Shown in pieces: positions 34,779 to 41,474 of a stretch of 56,951 bases of DNA. The notes under the pieces are model-generated. The model ran no database searches. It worked only from the letters and a program-made list of their open reading frames with translations, and had not been told where the DNA came from. This DNA is from Paratractidigestivibacter sp963605405. Lineage in GTDB: Bacteria; Actinomycetota; Coriobacteriia; Coriobacteriales; Atopobiaceae. Each line of letters starts with the position of its first letter. Position 1 is the first letter of the stretch. The stretch covers positions 1 to 56,951 of the forward strand of contig CAVCUP010000018.1 of the NCBI GenBank assembly GCA_963605405.1. Direction: 5' to 3'. Both the position numbers and the translations under genes were made by a program.

Positions 34779-35520
34779 CCGCCTGTCCTGCCGCCGCGGC
34801 CTTCTGCTTGTGGGACTCCTCCTCGCGGGCCTCGCGCTCACGCGCCGCCCGTGCCGCCGCGTTCTCGCGCTCGAGCGCGGCCGCCTCTGCTGCGGACGGC
34901 TCGATGTTGCCGTCGGTGCGCACGCGGTCGGCCGCGTCGGGGTGCTCGGCCATAAAGCGGTCGACCGTCGCCGCGAGCGACTCGGGCGTGATGGCCTCGT
35001 CCTTGCCAAAGTATGCGCCATAGCACGCGTAGCTGGGCTTATTCGCCGTGGGGAGACCCAGCTCGGCGGAAAGCTCGCGCACGCGGTCCTTGGTGAGGCC
35101 CGCCTCGCGCAGGGGTGAGCGCACGCCGAGCTCACGGATGGCGCGGAATCCGGGCCTGCGGTCCTCTCGGTCGCTCGCGTTCGTGCCGTCGAGCAGCACC
35201 GTGCGTCCGTCGGCCTTCATGTGCTCGAGGATCGTCCCGAAGACCATCGACTTGCAAAAAAAGCAGCGGTTCCAGGGGTTTGCGCGAAGCTCGTCGTGCC
35301 CCTCCCAGAGGTTAACGGGGATGATCTCCTGCTCGGCGCCGAGCATTCTCGCCACCGTTACCGAGTCGTCCGTGTCGCGCGTGATCTGGAGGTCGTCGAG
35401 GATGGTGTAGGCCTTGACGTCGTAACCCTCACGCAGCATCTCGGCGAGCAGATAGCACGAGTCGACGCCTCCGGAGTATGCGAGGCCGTACCGGACGGAT
35501 TTATCGAGGTCAAAGCGCAT
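34771..35520 (-). CDS. larE: ATP-dependent sulfur transferase LarE with an atypical C-terminus
   Basis: LarE activates the LarB product with ATP and donates sulfur from its own cysteine. The 249-residue protein has the PP-loop SGGVDS (residues 16-21), a CFFC pair (86-89) and the segment KPSYACYGAYFG with Cys166, which matches the position of the sacrificial cysteine in PSWAC-type LarE. After about residue 207 the conserved C-terminal part seems to be replaced by an Ala/Glu/Arg-rich helical tail (AAALERENAAARAAREREAREEE). This could be a lineage-specific form or a truncation repaired by low-complexity sequence. It is the first gene of the lar operon. Confidence 0.88.
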   Translation of the reverse strand: MRFDLDKSVRYGLAYSGGVDSCYLLAEMLREGYDVKAYTILDDLQITRDTDDSVTVARMLGAEQEIIPVNLWEGHDELRANPWNRCFFCKSMVFGTILEHMKADGRTVLLDGTNASDREDRRPGFRAIRELGVRSPLREAGLTKDRVRELSAELGLPTANKPSYACYGAYFGKDEAITPESLAATVDRFMAEHPDAADRVRTDGNIEPSAAEAAALERENAAARAAREREAREEESHKQKAAAAGQADE

Positions 35521-35564
35521 TTCCCGTTCCCCTCAGGCTGGGCGTTCCTCTTGCGGTTCGCGGC

Positions 35565-35651
35565 CATTCTAGCATCGTGGTTTTCAGTTTCCGAACGCTT
35601 TGGAAAAATCGTTCGGTTTCTTTTATCGGCAAGAAGCTTGCTTCCTATAAT
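35565..35651. promoter_or_regulatory. Divergent promoter region of the lar operon and the Nik/Opp-type transporter
   Basis: On the minus strand an extended -10 TGCTAGAAT (35564-35572 region) serves larE. On the plus strand a perfect TATAAT lies at 35646-35651 with only a weak -35 (TTATCG, 17 bases upstream). Between them is an inverted repeat CCGAACG (35591-35597) and CGTTCGG (35610-35616), 12 bases apart, a candidate operator for the TetR or another metal regulator. Confidence 0.55.
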
Positions 35652-35729
35652 GAAGCCCGTTTGTGAGTGTTCGTGCACCCGGCACGAGAAACGTGCTCGC
35701 CCAGAGGCGATTGCGATGAGGAGAGAAGC

Positions 35730-37364
35730 TTGAGAGAAACGATGTCCCTGAGCAGGCGTTCATTTGTGTGTGGCGGCCTTGCCGCCGGCGTTGCGGCGTC
35801 TCTTGCCGCCTGCTCCGACGAGAACTCGGCCGGTGACGCCGGCGACTCCGGACTCGACGCTTCCCGTCAGGTGACCATAGCAATGAGCCCCTCGAGTGAG
35901 CCGGACGCGGGCTTCGACCCCTGCGTGGCTTGGGGCTGCGGCGAGCATGTCCACGAGCCGCTCATCCAGTCCACCCTCATCCGCACTGACGCGAACATGG
36001 AGTTCGTCTGCGACCTCGCGACGTCTTACGAGTGCTCTGACGATCGCCTGAGCTGGACGTTCACGCTGCGCGATGACGTGAGCTTCTCCGATGGCGAGCC
36101 TGTGCGCGCCTCCGACGTGGCCTTTACCGTGGCGACCATCAAGGCTTCGCAGAACGCGCAGGCGGACCTCTCGGCGGTCGATTCCGTCGAGTGCCCGGAC
36201 GATCTCACGGCGATTTTCCGCCTGAACAAGCCCTTCAATGCCCTTCTCTATACGTTGGCCGTGCTGGGCATCGTTCCCGAGCACGCCTATGGCGCCGACT
36301 ACGGCAAGAATCCCGTCGGCTCCGGCCGCTACAAGCTTGCGCAGTGGGACCGCGGCCAGCAGGTGATCCTCGAGGCCAACCCCGGCTATTACGGGGAGGC
36401 GCCGCAGATCGAGCGAGTCGTCGTGGCCTTTATGGAGGAGGACGCGGCGCTCACGGCTGTGCGCGCGGGCCAGGTGGACATGGCCTACACCTCGGCCACG
36501 CTGGCCGCCGCAGATGTTTCCGGCTACAGCCTGGAGTCCTACGAGACGGTCGACTCGCGCGGTATCCAGCTGCCTGTTATTCCGGCAGGCTCCACGCGCA
36601 CCGACGGCGCTCATACCTACCCTGCGGGCAACGACGTGACGTGCAATCTCGAGGTCCGACAGGCCATCAACCTGGCCATCGACCGCCAGGCTCTGATCGA
36701 TGACGTGCTGGACGGACACGGCAGCGTGGCCTACAGCATCGGCGACGGCCTGCCGTGGGCGAGCTCTGACATGAAAATCGAAACCAATCGTGAGCGTGCC
36801 TGCGCTCTTCTCGAGGCTGCCGGCTGGTCCTTCGAGACCGACGGCTTCTACTGCCGCGAGGGTCTGGACTGCGCGTTCGACCTTTATTACCCGGCGAGCG
36901 ACTCGGTGCGCCAGGCCATGGCCAATGCGATCGCGAACCAGTTGGCGGCCGTGCACATCAAGGTCACGCCGCGCGGCGCCGCGTGGGACGACATCTATCC
37001 GCATGAGTTCAGCGACCCTGTGATGTGGGGCTGGGGATCCAACTCGCCGACCGATGTCTACGAGCTCTACCGCTCGGACGGCAATCTCAACTTCGCGTGC
37101 CGCCAGGACGCGGCGACCGACGCGTACCTGGATGAGGCCCTGGCCGCGCCGACGGTCGAGGAGTCCTACGAGCTCTGGCAGAAGGCCGAGTGGGACGGCG
37201 AGCGCGGACCCGCGCCCCAAGGCGACGCGAGCTGGGCATGGTTCGCCAACGTGAGCCATCTGTACTGGAAGCGCGAGGGCCTGAGCGTGGCGGCGCAGAA
37301 ACTGCAACCTCACGGCCACGGCTGGTCGATCCTGAACGACGTCGACGCGTGGAGCTGGGCGTAG
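35730..37364 (+). CDS. ABC transporter substrate-binding lipoprotein, Nik/Opp type (SBP family 5)
   Basis: This 544-residue extracellular binding protein starts with a twin-arginine signal (SRRSFVCGGLAAG) and a lipobox (SLAAC), so it is probably a Tat lipoprotein. Family-5 patterns are clear: WTFTLRDDVSFSDGEPVRASDVAFT, NPVGSGRYKLAQWDRGQQVILEANPGYYG. A Cys-containing N-terminal segment (FDPCVAWGCGEHVHEPLIQ) and His pairs may reflect metal binding. A TTG at 35730 is preferred, 6 bases after AGGAG; an ATG at 35742 is the alternative. It heads a five-gene operon divergent from the lar genes, which favours nickel (or a nickel-chelate) as substrate over peptide. That is inference from context. Confidence 0.82.
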   Translation: MRETMSLSRRSFVCGGLAAGVAASLAACSDENSAGDAGDSGLDASRQVTIAMSPSSEPDAGFDPCVAWGCGEHVHEPLIQSTLIRTDANMEFVCDLATSYECSDDRLSWTFTLRDDVSFSDGEPVRASDVAFTVATIKASQNAQADLSAVDSVECPDDLTAIFRLNKPFNALLYTLAVLGIVPEHAYGADYGKNPVGSGRYKLAQWDRGQQVILEANPGYYGEAPQIERVVVAFMEEDAALTAVRAGQVDMAYTSATLAAADVSGYSLESYETVDSRGIQLPVIPAGSTRTDGAHTYPAGNDVTCNLEVRQAINLAIDRQALIDDVLDGHGSVAYSIGDGLPWASSDMKIETNRERACALLEAAGWSFETDGFYCREGLDCAFDLYYPASDSVRQAMANAIANQLAAVHIKVTPRGAAWDDIYPHEFSDPVMWGWGSNSPTDVYELYRSDGNLNFACRQDAATDAYLDEALAAPTVEESYELWQKAEWDGERGPAPQGDASWAWFANVSHLYWKREGLSVAAQKLQPHGHGWSILNDVDAWSWA

Positions 37365-37367
37365 GCT

Positions 37368-38438
37368 TTGGGCGGGAAGCGGCTGCATAGGGACGGCAAG
37401 AAGGGCGCCGAGGTCGCGGGGCTTGTTTCCGGCGCGGCTGCGCCCGCGCGCCCTCTCGTCCCGCGCTGGGCCGCCGAGCTCGTGCGTCTTGTGCTGCTGC
37501 TCGTGGCCACGAGTATGGTCACTTTCGCGCTCGTGGGCCTCTCTCCTGTGGACCCGGTGCGGCAAAACCTCGGCCAGGCGTCGTATGCCCAGATGAGCGA
37601 CGCGCAGCGCGAGCAGCTCGCCGCGTACTGGGGGACGGACACGCCTATCGTCGAGCGCTATCTGCGCTGGGCCGCCTCGGCGCTTACCGGTGACTTCGGG
37701 CAGAGCCTGCGCTTCGGGCGCCCGGTGGCGGAGGTTGTGGGCGAGCGCTTTGCCAACTCGGCGGCGCTTATGCTTGCGGCGTGGGTGCTCGCGGGCGTGC
37801 TCGGGCTCGCGCTCGGGGTCACGGCCGGGTCGCGGCGCGGCGGCTTGGCGGACCGTGCCATAAGCGGGGCCTGCTACCTGCTTTCCTCGACACCGACCTT
37901 CTGGCTCGGGCTTGTCGCTCTCATGGTCTTTGCCGTGTGGCTGCGCTGGGCGCCCCTCGGATTCAGCGTGCCGCTCGGGGTCGACGCCGCGCAGGTGGGC
38001 TGGGCCCAGAAGCTGCGTCACCTGGTGCTTCCTGCCCTGGTGCTGGCCGTGGCCAATACCCCGGGCATCGCGCTCCACACGCGTGAGAAAACCATCGAGG
38101 TGCTGGCCAGCGACTACGCGCGCTTTGCCGAGTCGCGCGGCGAGACGCGCGCGCAGGTGCTGCGTCGCCACGGGCTGCGCAACCTCGTGCTCCCCGCCAT
38201 CACCATCGAGTGCGCGTCTCTTTCCGAGGTGTTCGGGGGCTCCGTGCTCGTTGAGCAGGTCTTCTCGTATCCCGGCCTCGGGCAGGCAGCCGTGACGGCG
38301 GGCCTCGGCGGAGACGCGCCCCTGCTCGTGGCCATTGCGCTTGCGTCGGCGGCGTTCGTGTTCGTGGGCAACGCCGTCGCGAACCTGTTGTATACCGCGG
38401 TCGATCCGCGCCTGCGCGAGGGGGTGCGCCGTGGGTAG
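37368..38438 (+). CDS. Nik/Opp-type ABC transporter permease (first)
   Basis: The membrane protein of up to 356 residues belongs to the DppB/NikB permease family, with a first span LVRLVLLLVATSMVTFALVGL, the segment SPVDPVRQNLG, five further spans, and the EAA loop DYARFAESRGETRAQVLRRHGLRN. The open frame begins at a TTG at 37368, three bases after the previous stop, with only a weak ribosome site; the true start may be slightly downstream. It pairs with the next permease, which overlaps it by 8 bases. Confidence 0.82.
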   Translation: MGGKRLHRDGKKGAEVAGLVSGAAAPARPLVPRWAAELVRLVLLLVATSMVTFALVGLSPVDPVRQNLGQASYAQMSDAQREQLAAYWGTDTPIVERYLRWAASALTGDFGQSLRFGRPVAEVVGERFANSAALMLAAWVLAGVLGLALGVTAGSRRGGLADRAISGACYLLSSTPTFWLGLVALMVFAVWLRWAPLGFSVPLGVDAAQVGWAQKLRHLVLPALVLAVANTPGIALHTREKTIEVLASDYARFAESRGETRAQVLRRHGLRNLVLPAITIECASLSEVFGGSVLVEQVFSYPGLGQAAVTAGLGGDAPLLVAIALASAAFVFVGNAVANLLYTAVDPRLREGVRRG

Positions 38439-39300
38439 CAGCGCAAAGCAGATACCCGTACTCCATGCCCCGGGCACCTCGCGCGGGGGAAATAGGCGAC
38501 GCATGCTCCTGGGCATCATTGCGGCCGCGGTGTTTCTTGCCGCCGTGATCGTCGCGGGGCGCGTGCTTTGGGGCGTCGCCACAGCCACGGACTTTGGCGA
38601 GAAGAACCTCGCGCCGTGCCTCGCGCATCTCTTCGGCACGGACTGGATGGGCCGCGACATGCTCGCGCGGACCCTCGCGGGGCTCTCTACCTCGGTTTTC
38701 GTAGGACTTCTTTCCGCAGGCTGCTCGGCGATCATCGCCTTGGCGCTCGCCGTTGTGGCGGCGCTCGGGGGCCGCGTCGCCGATGCCGTGGTTTCCTGGC
38801 TCACCGACCTTTTGATGGGCATCCCGCACATCGTGCTGCTTATCCTCGTGAGCTATGCGCTCGGGCGCGGTTTCTGGGGCGTGACCATCGCCGTGGCGAC
38901 CACGCACTGGGGAAGTCTCGCGCGCGTGCTTCGGGCCGAGATTCTGCAGGTCAGGGATGCGCCGTACATTAAGCTCGCTCGCGCGGCGGGGGTGTCCCGC
39001 GTGCAGGTGGTCGCGCGGCACATCCTTCCGGCGGTGCTCCCGCAGCTCATTGTGGGCGCGGTGCTCGCCTTCCCGCACGCCATCCTGCACGAGGCGTCGA
39101 TCACTTTTCTGGGTTTTGGGCTTTCGGCCGACGAGCCGGCCATCGGGGTGATTCTTTCCGAGGCGATGCAGTATCTCTCGACGGGGGAGTGGTGGCTCGC
39201 GGTGCTGCCGGGCGCCGCTCTCGTGGCTGTGGTGGCGGCGTTCGATCGCATGGGGTCTTTGCTTCGCTCGCTCCTTGGCGCGAAGTCGGTGCAGGAGTAG
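38431..39300 (+). CDS. Nik/Opp-type ABC transporter permease (second)
   Basis: This 289-residue DppC/NikC-like permease has an N-terminal span (MLLGIIAAAVFLAAVIVAG), the family motif HLFGTDWMGRDMLARTLAGLSTS and the EAA loop PYIKLARAAGVSRVQVVARHILP. The start is a GTG at 38431 that overlaps the preceding gene by 8 bases and follows GAGGGGG; the longer frame starting at 38335 is a shadow of the upstream gene. It is followed 3 bases later by the ATPase genes. Confidence 0.85.
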   Translation: MGSSAKQIPVLHAPGTSRGGNRRRMLLGIIAAAVFLAAVIVAGRVLWGVATATDFGEKNLAPCLAHLFGTDWMGRDMLARTLAGLSTSVFVGLLSAGCSAIIALALAVVAALGGRVADAVVSWLTDLLMGIPHIVLLILVSYALGRGFWGVTIAVATTHWGSLARVLRAEILQVRDAPYIKLARAAGVSRVQVVARHILPAVLPQLIVGAVLAFPHAILHEASITFLGFGLSADEPAIGVILSEAMQYLSTGEWWLAVLPGAALVAVVAAFDRMGSLLRSLLGAKSVQE

Positions 39301-39303
39301 GGA

Positions 39304-40452
39304 GTGCGCGTGGATTCGGAAAGAAGCGCCGTTACCGCATCTGACCAGGGGATCGTTGGGTACATCGAGCCTGAGAACCTTGTCTGTGGCCACGCTGCCG
39401 GACCAACCGACGGCGATCTTTCTGTCCACGTTGCCCATGGTCACGAGGATTGCAACCATGCTGTTCGCGACCATGTTGCCCACGGTTGTGCGGGTCGCGA
39501 CAGAACCGCCTGCAGCCACGAGGGCCGCGAACACGCCGCCCGAGACGATGGGGGTCGCGATCGCGCCGCAAGCGACCATGCCGACCATGAGCTCCACCAT
39601 CACCATACCCACGCCGTCGACTCACGTCATCCCGGTGGGCACCACCTGCTTCAGGTGGAGAGCCTGACCGTCGCGTTTACCATGTACGACTCCGCGGCCC
39701 CGTTCTGGCGGGCCGGGCGCGTTCGCAGCGAGGTGCTGCATGACCTCTCGCTGAGCGTGCATGTGGGCGAGGTCCTCGCCGTCGTTGGCACATCTGGCTC
39801 GGGAAAGACCGTCCTCGCCGATTCCCTTATGGGTCAGTGGCCAAATAACGCTGAGGTCAATGGCCGAATCTGGTTCGACGGCGTGGCGCAAGACGGGAAT
39901 TCGCTCGCTGCGCTCCGCGGCCATGGCATGAGCATGGTTCCGCAGGGCGTGACCAACCTCGATCCGCTCATGCGTGTGGGCGACCAGGTGCTCGGGGCGA
40001 GTCGCACGCCGGAACGTCGGGCTCGCACGCATCAACTCTTTATTGATTACGGCTTGGGTGCCGAGGCGGAGCGCCTCTATCCTCATCAGCTTTCGGGCGG
40101 CATGGCTCGCCGCGTGCTCCTTATGTGCGCGATTATGGACGAGCCTCGTCTCATCATCGCCGACGAGCCGACGCCGGGGCTCGACCTGGACCTCGCGGCC
40201 CATGCGCTGGATGGCCTGCGCGCCTTTGCGAATCGGGGCGGCGGCGTCCTGCTCATTACGCACGATATCGAGCTTGCCCTGCGCGTGGCCGATCGCGTGG
40301 CCATCTTCCATGACGGCACCGTCGTTGAGGAGACAGGCGTCGAAAACTTTGCCTCGCCCGATCTCTTGCGTCATCCCTTTACGAAGGCGCTGTGGCATGC
40401 CTTGCCGGGCCACGACTTTTCCGCTGCAGCATATGAAGGGACGGGAACATGA
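39304..40452 (+). CDS. ABC transporter ATPase with His-rich N-terminal extension (NikD-like)
   Basis: The 382-residue protein is an importer ATPase with Walker A GTSGSGKT, signature LSGGMARRVLLMCAI, Walker B LIIADEPTPGLD and switch ITHDIE. Ahead of the ATPase fold lie about 115 extra residues rich in His, Asp and Cys (HVAHGHEDCNHAVRDHVAHG, HADHELHHHHTHAVDSRH). No in-frame ATG exists between the GTG at 39304 (or GTG 39310) and the ATPase domain, so the extension appears translated; CAGGAG and GGGAG sit before the two GTG codons. Such stretches bind Ni or Zn in HypB, SlyD and LarC. With the lar operon next door this points to nickel import or storage, by inference. Confidence 0.82.
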   Translation: MRVDSERSAVTASDQGIVGYIEPENLVCGHAAGPTDGDLSVHVAHGHEDCNHAVRDHVAHGCAGRDRTACSHEGREHAARDDGGRDRAASDHADHELHHHHTHAVDSRHPGGHHLLQVESLTVAFTMYDSAAPFWRAGRVRSEVLHDLSLSVHVGEVLAVVGTSGSGKTVLADSLMGQWPNNAEVNGRIWFDGVAQDGNSLAALRGHGMSMVPQGVTNLDPLMRVGDQVLGASRTPERRARTHQLFIDYGLGAEAERLYPHQLSGGMARRVLLMCAIMDEPRLIIADEPTPGLDLDLAAHALDGLRAFANRGGGVLLITHDIELALRVADRVAIFHDGTVVEETGVENFASPDLLRHPFTKALWHALPGHDFSAAAYEGTGT

Positions 40453-41054
40453 GTCTGCAAGCTTGTGACCTGCGGTTTTCTTACCCCGGTGGTACGGAAC
40501 TCTACGGTGGGCTCGACCTTTGCGTCGAGCCGGGCGAGCGTGTGGCCCTTACGGCGCCTTCCGGACGCGGCAAGACGACGCTGTGCCGACTGCTCTCCGG
40601 ATTTCTTTTTCCTACGTCAGGGCGGGTCCTCGCGGACGGTGACCCGCTCGTGCCGGTTGAGCGGCTCCGGGGCACGCCGTCGCTGGTCCAGCTTTTGTGG
40701 CAACACCCCGAGCAGGCCTTCGATCCGCGCCTGCGGATGGGCCGGAGCATGCCGAGTGAATCCGCGGAGCTCCAGGCAACCTTCGGCGTGCGCCCCGAGT
40801 GGCTAGCTCGCCGGCCGCACGAGCTTTCCGGTGGCGAGCTCATGCGTCTTGCCATGGTCCGCGCCCTTGCGTGCCGGCCGCGCTATCTCGTAGCAGACGA
40901 GTCGACCGCCATGCTCGATGCCGTCACGCAGGCCGAGCTCTGGCGCGTGCTTCTGGACCTGCAGGCCCGCGACGGGTGGGGCCTCGTGCTCGTCACGCAT
41001 TCGCCGGCGCTTCTTTCCCGCGTCGCCACGCGCGAGGTACTGCTTTCTCACTGA
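40449..41054 (+). CDS. Short ABC transporter ATPase (NikE-like)
   Basis: This 201-residue ATPase is the second nucleotide-binding subunit. It has Walker A APSGRGKTT, Q-loop LLWQHPEQAFDP, signature LSGGELMRLAMVRAL, Walker B YLVADESTAMLD and switch VTHSPA. It ends just after the ATPase core and lacks the C-terminal oligopeptide domain of OppF, as NikE proteins often do. The ATG overlaps the previous stop (ATGA). Walker B has Asp-Glu-Ser instead of Asp-Glu-Pro, which is tolerated. It is the last gene of the operon and precedes repeat array B. Confidence 0.85.
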   Translation: MSLQACDLRFSYPGGTELYGGLDLCVEPGERVALTAPSGRGKTTLCRLLSGFLFPTSGRVLADGDPLVPVERLRGTPSLVQLLWQHPEQAFDPRLRMGRSMPSESAELQATFGVRPEWLARRPHELSGGELMRLAMVRALACRPRYLVADESTAMLDAVTQAELWRVLLDLQARDGWGLVLVTHSPALLSRVATREVLLSH

Positions 41055-41107
41055 TCCTAGGCTTCCGAAGGCGCGCCGGAGCGGAACTCTCGGGACTTTG
41101 TCGCAGC

Positions 41108-41457
41108 GAGCCCTGAATTCTCGCCATCCAGCAATCTCGTGGAGGAGGGGAGCCCTGGGTCATCGCCGTCCAGTAACGTTAAGGGGCGCGGAGCCCCGGA
41201 ACCGCGCCTTCCAGTAATGCCAAGAAGTACGTAGCCCTGGAACTACGTCGACCAGCAACCGAACGTTGCTGGTCGACGTAGTTCCAGGGCTCGGAGGCGC
41301 TTCTCGTTGCTGCGCGGCACGGTTTCGGGGCTGGTCGTGCAGGGGGATGGTAGCGCGGAGCGATTCCAGGGCGGCTCGACGGGGAGGATTGCTGCACAGC
41401 GCGGCTCTAGGGCTCGTGCTCCAGGTCGTATGCTGGGACCGTGGGATTCAGGGCTCT
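41108..41457. repeat. Array B: nine-unit repeat array, 41-bp period, central dyad
   Basis: Four plus-orientation units carry AGCCC cores at 41109, 41151, 41192 and 41233 (steps 42, 41, 41). Five minus-orientation units carry GGGCT-type cores at 41287, 41328, 41369, 41410 and 41451 (steps all 41). A second core, CCAGYAAY, sits 19 bases after each plus core (41128, 41170, 41211, 41252) and in mirror positions (41265, 41306, 41388, 41429; decayed at 41347). The orientation flips at a 27-bp perfect inverted repeat, 41233-41259 with 41265-41291. Sequences beside the AGCCCTGGAA core differ between units but pair with each other: GCGAG/CTCGC in unit 1, GGCGCGG/CCGCGCC in unit 3, ACGTAG/CTACGT in unit 4, GCACG/CGTGC and AGCGCG/CGTGCT in minus units. 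It fills the gap between two convergent operons. Confidence 0.85.
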
Positions 41458-41474
41458 TCGGACGGAATCCCGTC

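Noticed and set aside
41108..41457. CRISPR array or integron attC array
   Set aside because: Units invert at a central dyad, cores are imperfect, and there is no integrase, cas gene or gene cassette. attC sites are longer and carry conserved R boxes not seen here.
41055..41474. Decayed transposon or insertion sequence in the array B gap
   Set aside because: No transposase remnant in any frame and no terminal repeats with target duplication; the periodic unit structure explains the region better.
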